Source: CBDCMJ01 sp965224325 (GTDB taxonomy: Bacteria; Chloroflexota; Dehalococcoidia; Lucifugimonadales; UBA3495). From it: a stretch of 64,000 bases of DNA. Below, piece after piece: positions 1-9,571 of this stretch (position 1 is its first letter; the number at the start of each line of letters is the position of its first letter). The notes below the pieces were generated by a model that had not been told where the DNA came from, searched no databases, and saw only the letters and a program-made list of their open reading frames with translations. The DNA lies in assembly GCA_965224325.1 (NCBI GenBank), contig CBDCYT010000013.1:62001-126000 (forward strand). The letters are read 5' to 3'. The position numbers were made by a program, and so were the translations under genes.

Positions 1-1065
1 CGTCTTTGCGTCTCCGGGCAAGGATGTCAAGAACACCTGGCGCAGGCCCTCAAGCCCAAACTCGTCGCCTTGTGCGTTCACCGCATCGGTAACGCCGTCC
101 GTATAGCAAACAAAGGTGTCGCCAGGCTCGCATGTCACGGTATTCTGTGCATAGCAGAGCCCCGGCATTACCCCGAGGGCAATGCCGCCAGTAGACGGAA
201 GGACTGTCGAGCTTCCGTCGGGATGAACAATCAACGGCGGGTTGTGGCCACCATTAGCGTAGGTAAGTTGTCCCGTCGCCGGATCGTATATCGCGTACAG
301 GACAGTGACAAACATCAGGGACGGATTGTCTTTGTAGAGCAGCTCGTTTACTTCTTCTAGCACCACGCCAGGTTCCAACCTGGCTATGGCCGAGCCTTTC
401 AGCAACGTCCGGCTGGACATCATGAATAGGGCTGCGGGCACGCCCTTGTCTGAAACGTCAGCGATGGCCATCCCGATCCGGTTGTTGTCGAACCGTACGA
501 CATCGAAGAAATCCCCGCCCACGATGTGTGCCGGCTCCATGCTGGCATGAAGCTGATAGCCGGGTCCCTCTGGGAATCGGGTAGGAAGGATGGATTGCTG
601 TATTTTGCTGGCTATGTCGAGTTCGTTCTGCAACTCCACCAATTGGTCCCGAGCGGCGAGGGCCTCACGCCACTCCGCCAAGTGGCTAAGAGTCCGTTCA
701 ATGGTGACTTCCAGGTCTTCGAAGTCGAGGGGCTTTGTCACGAAGTCGAACGCTCCGCGGTTCATTGCAGTGCGGATGTTCTTCATGTCTCCGTACGCGG
801 AGATGATCACACAGCGGAGGTTGGGGGCCACCTTAGAAATCTGACCAAGCAGGGTCAGGCCGTCCATCTTCGGCATGTTAATGTCTGACAGGACCATGTC
901 AATGCTTTCGTCTTGGTGTAGCTTCTCGAGAGCATCCATCCCGTCCTGTGCGAATACAAACTGATAGCGGCCGGCCCGTATGGAACGCCGCATCCGTTGC
1001 AGTACCATAGGTTCAACGTCCGGCTCGTCGTCCACTACCAATATCTTGTATGGACGATCCGTCAC
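1..1065 (-). CDS. Response regulator with PP2C (SpoIIE/RsbU-type) serine phosphatase output domain, partial
   Basis: The gene runs off the left edge of the window, and 355 codons are visible. The start is a GTG at 1065 preceded by GGAGGAG. Residues 1-125 form a CheY-like receiver with the acidic pair DDEP (about 12-15), the phospho-acceptor Asp61 in VLSDINMPKMDG, and FVTKP with the conserved Lys. A coiled-coil-like linker follows (about 130-160). A PP2C/SpoIIE phosphatase domain comes next, with VGGDFFDV, IADVSDKG and CYTDGVTDAVNAQGDEFG supplying the metal-binding Asp residues. Proteins of this build sense a histidine kinase signal and dephosphorylate an anti-sigma-factor antagonist. The STAS protein 15 bp upstream in the same operon is the natural substrate. 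The extreme C-terminus lies outside the window. Confidence 0.93.
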   Translation of the reverse strand, partial: MTDRPYKILVVDDEPDVEPMVLQRMRRSIRAGRYQFVFAQDGMDALEKLHQDESIDMVLSDINMPKMDGLTLLGQISKVAPNLRCVIISAYGDMKNIRTAMNRGAFDFVTKPLDFEDLEVTIERTLSHLAEWREALAARDQLVELQNELDIASKIQQSILPTRFPEGPGYQLHASMEPAHIVGGDFFDVVRFDNNRIGMAIADVSDKGVPAALFMMSSRTLLKGSAIARLEPGVVLEEVNELLYKDNPSLMFVTVLYAIYDPATGQLTYANGGHNPPLIVHPDGSSTVLPSTGGIALGVMPGLCYAQNTVTCEPGDTFVCYTDGVTDAVNAQGDEFGLEGLRQVFLTSLPGDAKT

Positions 1066-1080
1066 ACCCTTCTCCTCCCA

Positions 1081-1419
1081 TTAGCCATTGAAAGCCGCGA
1101 TAGCCTCATCCTCGGAACTGTGGACCGGGATTATCTGGGAGAAACCACTGATTTCGAAAATCTCCCGGATCGGTTCCGAGGGCGCGCAGACTACCAATCT
1201 ACCTCCCTGTGTCTGCAAGGACTTGGCTATAAGGAGGATGACTCGGAGGCCCGCACTGCTAATGTAAGAAAGTCCTCCGAGGTCCAATATCACAGAGTGC
1301 TCGTCCCCGTCGGTGGCGGCGGTCAACTCGTCCTGGAATACAGCTGCATTGGAGCTATCGACTCGTCCATTAGCCGCCGCTATTAAGGCCCCCTCCCGGC
1401 GCGTGATGGTCACCGGCAT
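1081..1419 (-). CDS. STAS-domain anti-sigma factor antagonist (RsbV/SpoIIAA-like)
   Basis: This is a 112-residue single STAS domain, the usual length for RsbV/SpoIIAA proteins. The strand DLGGLSYISSAGLRV carries the serine (about Ser55) that matches the phosphorylated Ser of SpoIIAA. Such proteins bind an anti-sigma factor or switch kinase when unphosphorylated. The phosphatase encoded directly downstream (ending at the left window edge) would reactivate this one. No RsbW-type kinase is seen in the window, so the partner sigma factor or target is unknown. Confidence 0.9.
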   Translation of the reverse strand: MPVTITRREGALIAAANGRVDSSNAAVFQDELTAATDGDEHSVILDLGGLSYISSAGLRVILLIAKSLQTQGGRLVVCAPSEPIREIFEISGFSQIIPVHSSEDEAIAAFNG

Positions 1420-2157
1420 CGGTCCGTCTCCTAATTATCGACGTGAAGGGCCTGGATGGCCCTATGTTGGCTGCTGGGAAATCACCGTAGTACGAAACGC
1501 GGCAGGGGCCATTGCCACTACTGCCGCGTTAACCTTATACCCTACGCCGAAGCGCTTTCAGGGCTGCCCAGGCAAAAAAGTTCAAACAATCCTCGGGAAC
1601 TCTTTCCCGGGCCCATATCGACTGCCTATGTTGATTGCTCATAGCGGCTCAAGAAATCGGGCGACTCCTAACGCGTAAGGTGAGTACCGCCGCCGTTCTG
1701 CGGTGGTGAGCTCCCCTGACAGTCTGTAGACTGTCCACGGAGCACGTCCCGGCCAGTCAGCGCAAGACGTCCGGCGGGAAGAGGGGCCGGAGCAAGGCCT
1801 CTTCGTTTTTCGGGACTGCATCTTTCCAGACTGCACCCAACGGGAGCGTTCATGCACTGCCTACCGACTTCAAGAGAACCTAGGGCTCAAGCATAGGAGT
1901 TGACTTCATGCGTGTCAAGCAGATGTTAAGGCGCCCCAGCGTATAGCAGGTACATATAGAGGGACGCGAGAGCGTAGATAGGAGGCATGACCGGGAATTT
2001 GTTTGATCCAGAGTAATCGACGCCAAGCCAGGGGAATGAATGGATCTTGGCCCCGCACCGCAAGGAACGAAAACGCAGAGAACAAAAGAAGGGGCTTAAA
2101 GTGGTGTTGGGGCAAGCAAGGACCAGACCAAGAGGTCAGCCGTCGCCGGTCGCGCCT
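1420..2157. other. Gene-free stretch with clustered hairpins
   Basis: No convincing coding frame is seen here. Between about 1680 and 1810 there are several inverted repeats: ACCGC/GCGGT around 1685-1708, a perfect GACAGTC-tgta-GACTGTC at 1718-1735, and GAAGAGG/CCTCTTC at 1778-1804 followed by GTTTTT. Together these could be a small structured RNA on the + strand or part of the leader of the STAS gene on the - strand. No known riboswitch or ncRNA signature was recognised. Confidence 0.4.
1778..1810 (+). terminator. Possible factor-independent terminator with no obvious upstream gene
   Basis: A stem of GAAGAGG pairing with CCTCTTC (extended by CC/GG across a two-base bulge) is followed by a run of five T on the + strand. 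No + strand gene precedes it. If genuine, it would end a short non-coding transcript covering the hairpin cluster upstream. Confidence 0.35.
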
Positions 2158-3812
2158 CTAGGTTCGTCTTCCATCATTCACTACCTTCAGTTCGGCCGCG
2201 ATTTCGTCCATGAGCGTGACCATGTCCAAAATGTCATGTCGAGTGACGGTACCCAGGAAATCCCGTGTCTCTTTGTCCACAACCGGAATAACTGTCAGCC
2301 AATGATCGTTCATTTGTTTTAGCACGTCGTCGATTGGGTCTTCAGGCAGGGCATACGGAGGGTGCCGCCGGAGTGTATTTCGGATCGGCGTTGTTGACCA
2401 AGCCCCTTGGGGAGTGAAGCGGAGCCGCCTGAGTGACACGATGCCTGCAACCGAACCGTCGTCCACCACCACGTAATCCTTCTGGTGCGGGACCACCCAC
2501 GCATCGGCGAATTCTCTGAGGGATATGCTCGAGTCCGGATATGTCCTCGTCCGGTCCAAAACGTGGTTGGCAGTGATGTCTTCCAAGGCATAACGGGCAA
2601 AGGAAGGCGGCATAGCGTCTGGAGGCCGCGCGTGGTGTAGCGCCTTCGCCCGGTTGACGGTGAAGCCGATAGCCAGGGGCGAAAGCATGATGTAGCCGAA
2701 CATGATCAGCACCAAGAGCGAGAAGACGTTCTGACCTATCACGCCATGCTCAAGAGCACGAGAAGCAGTGCGATCTCGGCCACCCCCTTAGCCATCAGGC
2801 CCGTGGCTTGGGCGAAAGGGTGGTCCAGACGAGCGACGAAAGCGCCGATAAACGCTCCGCCGAATTTGCCCAATAACGGCACTGCCACCAGCACCGCGAT
2901 GGTCAACACGGGCAGGTTCAGGAAGGACAGGTCCAAATGCACGCCCGCCCCGGCGAAAAAGAGGGGAACGAATAACCCCTCTGCTGTGCTGCGGACACCG
3001 GGCGTCACGTCTTGCCGAACGTGCCGGGGCATTCCCGATAACGCCGCGCCGAAGAGCAGAGCGCCTATGGAACCGTGAAGGCCAATCTCTTCCGCCGCCA
3101 CCACCATCAAGAACAGCCCGCCAATCACCAGCCCGAAGGATAGCTCCGGCGCATGAAGCAATCTTTGCAGATGTACGATCACAATGGGCAGCACCCTCGC
3201 CGACAGCACCCAAGAGACCACGGTGAATCCGGCAATCTGGCCCAGCAGAATGAACACGTGGGTAACGCTGAACGCTTGGCCGGAATCCTGGATGGAGAAC
3301 CCGACGATCATCAGGGCGAGCAACTCGGCGATCATTAACGTGGTAAAGATTTCGAGGCCGATTGGTTCTTTAAGGTTCCCGCCGTCGGCGAGCACCTTCG
3401 CCACCAGTCCCAGGCTGGACAGCGACAAGATCCCGGCCAAGGCCAGCGCCTCCGCGAAATGCAGGTTGAGGGCGAATTCAATGCCCAGAACGTCGGAAGT
3501 GACGGCTAGCCCGGCGAGGAGGGAAATGGCCACCGATAAGGTAGAGGCGACGAAGAACCGGCCGCGGATAGTGGATAAGAAGCCTGGAATGTCTATTTCA
3601 TCGAGGCCAATCAGAAAAAGAGGGCAAAGACGCCGATCCCCAGGAATAATTCCAATTCGGGCGCCAGCTGGACTACCCCGGTAACCGGCCCGAGCACGAT
3701 CCCGGTTAGCGTGAATGCCACGATAGAACTCAAGCCAAAGCGGCCTAAGACGCCTTCAGCGAGCTTAGGCCGCTACAACTAGGAATCCTATGGGAAGAAG
3801 AGTTTCGATCAT
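2158..3812 (-). pseudogene. Kef-type (CPA2) cation/proton antiporter with C-terminal CBS pair, three frameshifts
   Basis: Joined over three reading frames this is one protein of about 550 residues. It starts at ATG 3812 (MIETLLPIGFLVVAA), followed by the CPA2 membrane domain (IVAFTLTGIVLGPVTG, FALFFLIGLDEID, a long series of hydrophobic helices). A cytoplasmic segment with two CBS motifs ends at 2158. The breaks are an extra base at about 3767 (GCC-T-AAG), a missing base near 3614 in a T5/A5 run, and a missing base near 2744 that creates a TGA next to a GTG. Read straight, the frames give only a 264-residue membrane fragment (2739-3533) and a 194-residue tail that begins in the last membrane helix. 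Intact homologues exchange K+ or Na+ for protons. The gene is either decayed here or damaged by sequencing errors. Confidence 0.8.
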
Positions 3813-4782
3813 GGCAAAATTCTATCCGGTGGGCCCGCTAAGATCCTGCCCGGACTGTTCAAAGTCTTCTCCCCCCGGCAACGTTCTATCTGCTGAGTTC
3901 GCCGAGGCCGGCCCTGGCTGTACTAAGAAACTATCTCAAAACTTGGCGCACCATCCAAACCGTCATTGCCACGAAAATAGCCGTTTTCATATCCATACGC
4001 GGCCAAGATGGCCATCCGCAATTCCCACGAAGCCTCTCCCAGACCCCGATCGGGGAGCGGGAATCCACAACCCAGGCTTCCAGCTAATCGATGGCGCCAG
4101 AGAGGGCCCGTTTTGCGAGAGTTTCTAAGTCCACGGCGACACCAAATATGCGGGCGGTGGAAACGGGCCTGGTCTCATGTCCTGCGCCGGAATCTTATAC
4201 CACCTGCTATGTTGCTCCGGCAAGGATTTGCGGAGGACCGGTAGGAGAAGGCGGCACACCCGATTGGCGTGACGTCGAGAGCCGAACCCGGTTCGCCTGG
4301 GTATTTGATCCTGTAAGAGGCCTCTTCAGAGTCAATCACCCTCACAGTAACCAGCCCACCATAGCCGGCCCGGCTGGCCCTGCTCTGAACAGCCACTCTC
4401 GGCTACCCATGCTCGACGAGGCGGCTCGCCCGGTTGGTCCTCACCACCCTAAGCACTAAGCCACAGGTCGCCGATCAAATGGGCCGGCAAATGGGCCGGG
4501 TTGGGGAAGAACGCCAATCGGGGCTCGCCGTTGGCAGCGGCGCCTTCTATCCCTCCCAGGCACTCCTGCTCGCGCACTCACGCACGTACACGCTTGAGGA
4601 AGTGCCGTCGACGCTGGCATCCCCAGTGTACCGGGAGGCCTCTGTTCCACGCAGGTTGGCGGGTGGCGCCTGCCTGAAAGCCCCAGGCCTTTCAACCCAT
4701 GACCCCAAGCGACGCTTTGAGCTTTAAGCTCATAGTTCAGGCATATGTCGCCAGACCATACAGGACCGCTGGCCCGTGGGCG
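3813..4782. other. 970 bp without a gene; contains a degenerate repeat fragment
   Basis: No reading frame here has protein-like composition. Around 4017-4070 a stretch including GACCCCGATCGGGGAGCGGG is a decayed piece of the dispersed element found intact at 46825-47022 and 56165-56401. The rest shows nothing recognisable. Confidence 0.5.
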
Positions 4783-6000
4783 TTAATTGCCTGACCGGTT
4801 GGGATAAGCCAACCCGGCAACCACGCCAACACCAGTCAGCAGCGCCATGACAAGCAGACCGGTTTGTATTGACCCCGACAGCTGGGCCACGATGCCCACC
4901 ACCATCGGCCCAACGGCAAACCCTATTCCCATAAAGGTCACTATCAACGCGATGATAACCGCCGCTTGGCGCGGAGTGATGCCCGGAAACTCGAAGGGCA
5001 GGACCTCGATCGCCGGGGTGGCTGTCCAGATCAGCCCCAACCCGGTGATCAAAGCCATGAGTAGCGGCGGCTCTTCCGACAGCGTGATGGCCAAGGCAAA
5101 CATCACGTTGAGCAAGGCCGGCCCCGCCAGAAGCAGCTTGCGGCTCGATAGCTTGGCGGCCAACATCCCGCCGAAAAATCCCGATGGTATTAGCCCGTAG
5201 TACAGGAATCCCAGCAACGGCCCGCTCAGCGTCAAGGGAACGGCTCGTTCTTCCAACCACAACGTGGGCAGGAACGTCACCATGCCGGTCCAGGTGGCCG
5301 AGAGGCACAGCATCATGGATGCCACCAACCATCCCTGCGGATATTGCCGTAGCGCCTGCAGCGGCGACTCGGCTGGATCTTCCCGGCCGGGCGGTGGAGG
5401 CGGGAGTAGGGCTTTCTCGTCCCGGGCCACCACCCGCCAAGCTACGATCTGCAGGACGAAGAGGCCGCCCATTATTAAATAGAGCAGCCGCCAACTGCCC
5501 AGTCCTTCGATGAGCAACGGGCTCAAGCTCACAGCCATGGCCAGCATCACGCTATGTTGAGAGAGCCCTAGCGACAGCACCTTTGCATAGTGCCGGGGCG
5601 CCACCCACTGGTGGAGCAGCAGCGCCCGGGCCGGGGTGTTCATGACGTGGGTGGAGATGAAAAACAGCCTGGCCAGTAAAAGCATCCAGAAGTTGAACGC
5701 CAACGCTTGCAGGAATAGGAACGGCGCCCCCAAGATTAGAGACACCAATATAAGCGGCACGGGACGGAACCGGGAGAGCCGGACCCCGAAGGGCAATGAC
5801 AACAGAGCCCACGAGATCCACCACACCCCTTGCAGCAACCCCGCTTCCAAGGACGATATGTTCAAGTCCTCGCGGATGAAGGGAAGAAACAGCCCAAAGG
5901 TATACGACACCAGGACGGCGCTGCTTTGTTGCCCACGGAAAAGCAACAACACCGCCCAGCTTCGGAACGGTGTGCGGGCGATTTCAATCGCCGGAGTCAA
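4783..6000 (-). CDS. Major facilitator superfamily (MFS) transporter
   Basis: This is a 405-residue, very hydrophobic protein with about 12 predicted membrane segments in two halves. They are separated by a charged, proline-rich cytoplasmic loop near residues 200-215 (LLPPPPPGREDP). The pattern and length fit MFS secondary transporters. The sequence LSLPFGVRLSRFRP after the second helix resembles the MFS loop 2-3 motif. No substrate can be assigned. It is transcribed alone, with a 226 bp spacer to the hydrolase gene, which lies on the same strand. Confidence 0.85.
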   Translation of the reverse strand: MTPAIEIARTPFRSWAVLLLFRGQQSSAVLVSYTFGLFLPFIREDLNISSLEAGLLQGVWWISWALLSLPFGVRLSRFRPVPLILVSLILGAPFLFLQALAFNFWMLLLARLFFISTHVMNTPARALLLHQWVAPRHYAKVLSLGLSQHSVMLAMAVSLSPLLIEGLGSWRLLYLIMGGLFVLQIVAWRVVARDEKALLPPPPPGREDPAESPLQALRQYPQGWLVASMMLCLSATWTGMVTFLPTLWLEERAVPLTLSGPLLGFLYYGLIPSGFFGGMLAAKLSSRKLLLAGPALLNVMFALAITLSEEPPLLMALITGLGLIWTATPAIEVLPFEFPGITPRQAAVIIALIVTFMGIGFAVGPMVVGIVAQLSGSIQTGLLVMALLTGVGVVAGLAYPNRSGN

Positions 6001-6226
6001 GCGGACCTCTTATGCAAGATAAGACAACCACGTGAGACGTTAGACGCATAATCTTCGTCACTCCGGCACTCGCCGGAGCCCGGCGGGCCTCTAAGTGGGT
6101 GGTTTGGCGACGGCGATGGTGAGATAGGGGGCCGGGTTCCCGCTTTCCCGCTAATTGACCGGGGGCGATGCAATCCGAATGTTATAGCCCGGTCCCTTGA
6201 TCGAGAAAGGGCTATGTTGGGGACGG

Positions 6227-7099
6227 TCACTGCCGCAAGAAGGCCTTCAGGATGGAGTAGCTCTCGTCAGGCATCTCTTCCGGGATGTAGTGCCCGCAAG
6301 ACAACGACTGTCCCTGCACGTTGGTGGCGTATTCCCGCCAGGTCTCGAGCACGTCTTGGGTGCGGCCGACGTATCCCGCGGCGCTCCACAAGGCAAACGT
6401 CGGGCAAGTCACTTTATTGCCGAAGTCGGCCTCGTCGTGCACCAGGTCTATGCTGGCTCCTGCCCGATAGTCTTCACAGGTGGCGTGGATGGCCGCCGGG
6501 TCGCAAAAGCATCGGGCATACTCATCCACGGCCTCTGGCGGGAACGACTGCGCCGCTCCTTCGCCGCGCTGGAACCTGGTCCGCAGAAAGTAGTCTGCGT
6601 TGGCGCCGATCATCCGCTCCGGGAAATCGTAGGGCTGGATCAGGAAGAACCAGTGGTAGGTGTTGGTGGCCATGTCCTGATTTACGATTTGGAACATCCT
6701 GTGGGTAGGGATGATATCCAACACAGCCAGCCTTTGCACTCGATGAGGGTGGTCCTTAGCAAGGCGGTGAGAGACCCGCGCCCCCCGGTCGTGCCCTACC
6801 AGCAAGAACGACTCAAACCCCAATTGCTCCATCACCTCCACCTGGTCCTGGGCCATCGCTCGCTTGGAGTAGTTCAGGTGCTCCGGGTCGCCGTGGGGTT
6901 TGCCGCTATCGCCGTAGCCCCTCAGGTCCGGGACCACCACCGTAAAGTCGTTGGCCAGCATCGGCGCGATCTTGTGCCACATCACGTGAGTTTGGGGGTA
7001 GCCATGGAGGAGCAGCAACGGCGGACCCTCGCCGCCCTTAACCAGATTAATAGCGGCCCCGCTGGTCTAGATCCGCAGTTGTTCAAACCCTTCAAACAT
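6227..7099 (-). pseudogene. Alpha/beta hydrolase of the haloacetate dehalogenase/epoxide hydrolase type, with premature amber codon
   Basis: Homologous sequence begins at ATG 7099 (MFEGFEQLRI), but codon 11 is TAG (7067-7069). The frame then continues with T-S-G-A-A-I-N-L-V-K and reaches the normal fold. Visible landmarks are the oxyanion-hole segment LLLLHGYPQTH, the nucleophile Asp in VGHDRGARVSHRLA, the cap-domain segment FFLIQPYDFPERMIGAN typical of fluoroacetate/haloacetate dehalogenases, and a late SCGHYIPEE that carries the catalytic His. Translation could restart at TTG 7018, giving 263 residues without the first beta strands. A single G-to-T change (GAG to TAG) would explain the stop. 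Function of the product is therefore doubtful. Confidence 0.75.
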
Positions 7100-7345
7100 C
7101 GCTCGAGTCCTCGCCTGTGCTGATTATCCGGCGCATCGTGGTTAGCCGGCGAACCCTTGGTTATACTACATCGGTAACACAGGCCGCGCCAGCGAAGACC
7201 TTCCGTCCAGGGCCTTTTAATTGGCCGGTTCTAACCCGAAAGACCCCTCCAAGGTGCAGGAAGCGGCTACTGTGGACAGCGCACCCCGCTGACGGTAATA
7301 TTCATCAACAACGCGTGGAATTATGAGGGAGCCGGGCAAGGAGTT

Positions 7346-7867
7346 ATGAGCGAGCAGGTTGAACGAGTATTGGACCAACTTCCCGTCTTCCCGGACATCG
7401 CCCCGGAGAGTGAGTGGCGCTCTCTGCGGGTCTATGGCCTCGTGGCCACTCCCCTTACCCTAAGCCGTGACGACCTCACCACCCTCGTCCAACGCGAGCT
7501 GACCGATGATTTTCGCTGCGTGGAGGGCTGGGTGGTGCGAGACCAGCATTGGGAGGGCATCCTAGTCGCCACGTTGTTAGACATGGCCGGCCCTCTAGCG
7601 GAAACGGCTTACGTGGCCTTCTCCGCTGGCGGCTATACCGTGGGGATGACCCTTGCTGAAGCCTTGGAAAACCACGTGATTGTCGCGCTGCGCCTCAACG
7701 GCGAGTGGTTGCCCCCCGAGCATGGCGGACCCTGCCGGTTGATGGCGCAGGGTAAAAATTGCTATTCCAGCGTCAAGTGGTTGGACAGCATCCAACTCTT
7801 GGCCGAGCCTCCCCCAGAGACAGGCCTGGCCATCGCCCAGGCCCGCAACACAAGCCGCGAGTCGTAG
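7346..7867 (+). CDS. Molybdopterin-dependent oxidoreductase, sulfite-oxidase/YedY fold
   Basis: A 173-residue protein made almost wholly of an oxidoreductase molybdopterin-binding domain. Cys58 in DDFRCVEGW matches the Mo-ligating cysteine of the sulfite oxidase family. LNGEWLPPEHGGPCRLM and YSSVKWLDSIQLL are the usual pocket and C-terminal segments. No signal peptide or membrane anchor is visible, so it appears cytoplasmic, unlike periplasmic MsrP/YedY. It lies 116 bp upstream of a GMC oxidoreductase on the same strand and may be co-transcribed. The substrate is unknown. Confidence 0.85.
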   Translation: MSEQVERVLDQLPVFPDIAPESEWRSLRVYGLVATPLTLSRDDLTTLVQRELTDDFRCVEGWVVRDQHWEGILVATLLDMAGPLAETAYVAFSAGGYTVGMTLAEALENHVIVALRLNGEWLPPEHGGPCRLMAQGKNCYSSVKWLDSIQLLAEPPPETGLAIAQARNTSRES

Positions 7868-7983
7868 CGAGAGCGAGGTCCAGTGAGCGGCGGCGGCGTT
7901 CACGCTCCCATCCCCTCGCAACTCACCGTGGCTTACACCAGGCCCATGGCGAAACTGCTAGAGATTAACCCAGAGGAGATGCC

Positions 7984-9528
7984 ATGAAGTACGACGTAAT
8001 CGTTATCGGAGCCGGTTCCGGCGGATGTGTGGTGGCTTCACGGCTGGCCGAGGACCCCAATTGCTCTGTGTTGTTGATAGAAGCCGGGCCTGACTATCCA
8101 GACTATCAGCACTATCCGGATGACCTTAAATACGGATACAAGCCCGACGCCTCCACCCAAGGCGCGCCCCATAACTGGACCTGGTGGGCCCAAGGCTCGG
8201 CGGCCCAGACCGAAATGCTTCCGGCCCCGCGAGGGAAAGTAGTCGGCGGCACCAGCGCCATCAACGGCCAGGTATTGCTGCGGGGTGTCCCCGAAGACTA
8301 CGACGAATGGGCCGCCGAGGGAAACGACGAATGGTCGTTTATTAACGTACTGCCCTTCTTCCGCAAAATGGAAACGGACATGGATATCGTCGACGACTTC
8401 CATGGCTCCGAGGGTCCCATACCGGTGCGGCGGTTCAAGCGTGAGGACTGGCTGCCTTTTCAAGCGGCGTTCGTAAGGTCTTGCCTGGAAGCCGGCTACC
8501 CGGAAGATTACGACATGAACGCCCCCGACTCCGACGGGGTAGGACCCCTTCCCATGAACAACCCCGAGGGTGTGCGCATGAGCACCGCCCTAACCTTTTT
8601 GAACTCGGTCCGGCACCATCTGAACCTCACGGTGCGAGGCAACGTCATGGTGCGCAGGCTCCTGTTCGACGGCAAGAAAGCGGTAGGGGTTGAGGTGGAG
8701 AGCGGCGGCGAAATCTATCAATTGGAAGCAGACCAGATCATCCTCAGCACCGGCGCTATGGCTTCACCTCAGTTGCTGATGCTCTCCGGCGTAGGGCCGG
8801 CGGACCACCTGCGGGATATGGGCATCCCGGTGATCCACGAACTACCTGGCGTGGGGCAGAACTTGCGGGACCATCCCATCGCGCCAGTCATTTGCGAAGT
8901 GCGCAACGACCATGAGCAAGACCCTCTGGCGCCGAGGACTCAAATCGCCCTGCGTTACACCGCCACCGGTTCACCCCACCGCAACGACATGCAGATTTCC
9001 GCTTCCGCCTTTTCCTCGCCCATCGGCGGCGCCGACCCATTCGCACCCGGGGGCGTTCGCTTCAACTGCTTGCTGGAGTTGGCCGACGGAGCCGGCGAGG
9101 TGAAGCTCTCCTCCACCGATCCTGCGGTGCAGCCGTCGCTCAATTACCGCTACCTGGAGTTGGACCGGGACCGGGAGCGGCTGCGGGAGTCGGTCCGCAT
9201 CACCATAGAGCTGCTGGAAAATGAATCTTTCGGCCCGATAGTGGAAAGGGTCATTGAACCCAGCGAAGAAGCCCTGGCTAGCGACGAGGCCTTGGACCAG
9301 TGGTTGCTCAAGACCGTGTTCAACACCACCCACGCCTCCGGCACCTGCAAGATGGGCCCTTCGTCAGACCCTATGGCGGTGGTAGACCAACACTTGAACA
9401 TCCATGGCTTGGAAAACATCAAAGTGGCCGACGCCTCGGTCATGCCCAACGTTATCCGGGCCAACACCAACTGCACCACTATCATGATCGGCGAGCGCTG
9501 CGCCGAATGGGTGAAGAGCGGCCAATAG
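7984..9528 (+). CDS. GMC-family FAD oxidoreductase (choline dehydrogenase-like)
   Basis: A 514-residue flavoprotein. The N-terminal dinucleotide fold is seen in DVIVIGAGSGGCVVASRLAE. The GMC signature region PRGKVVGGTSAINGQVLLRG lies near residues 82-101, and the second GMC signature GAMASPQLLMLSGVGP near 257-272. The C-terminal catalytic region has the active-site His in TTHASGTCKMG and an Asn in NVIRANTNCTT. Members oxidise alcohols to aldehydes using FAD. AGAGGAGATGCC precedes the ATG. The neighbouring molybdoprotein suggests a small oxidative catabolic unit, but the substrate cannot be read from the sequence. Confidence 0.92.
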   Translation: MKYDVIVIGAGSGGCVVASRLAEDPNCSVLLIEAGPDYPDYQHYPDDLKYGYKPDASTQGAPHNWTWWAQGSAAQTEMLPAPRGKVVGGTSAINGQVLLRGVPEDYDEWAAEGNDEWSFINVLPFFRKMETDMDIVDDFHGSEGPIPVRRFKREDWLPFQAAFVRSCLEAGYPEDYDMNAPDSDGVGPLPMNNPEGVRMSTALTFLNSVRHHLNLTVRGNVMVRRLLFDGKKAVGVEVESGGEIYQLEADQIILSTGAMASPQLLMLSGVGPADHLRDMGIPVIHELPGVGQNLRDHPIAPVICEVRNDHEQDPLAPRTQIALRYTATGSPHRNDMQISASAFSSPIGGADPFAPGGVRFNCLLELADGAGEVKLSSTDPAVQPSLNYRYLELDRDRERLRESVRITIELLENESFGPIVERVIEPSEEALASDEALDQWLLKTVFNTTHASGTCKMGPSSDPMAVVDQHLNIHGLENIKVADASVMPNVIRANTNCTTIMIGERCAEWVKSGQ

Positions 9529-9571
9529 GGCGCCGTCCCCGGCCGCCAGCCTAAACGCCAGGACGCCTCCG

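Noticed and set aside
2158..3533. Reading the antiporter region as two separate real genes (membrane subunit plus CBS subunit, 4 bp overlap)
   Set aside because: The second frame begins inside the last membrane helix and the first lacks its N-terminal helices. Family-like sequence continues across all three breaks, so it is one broken gene.
7067..7069. TAG in the dehalogenase as pyrrolysine
   Set aside because: No catalytic or conserved position is involved, and a single base change from GAG explains it better.
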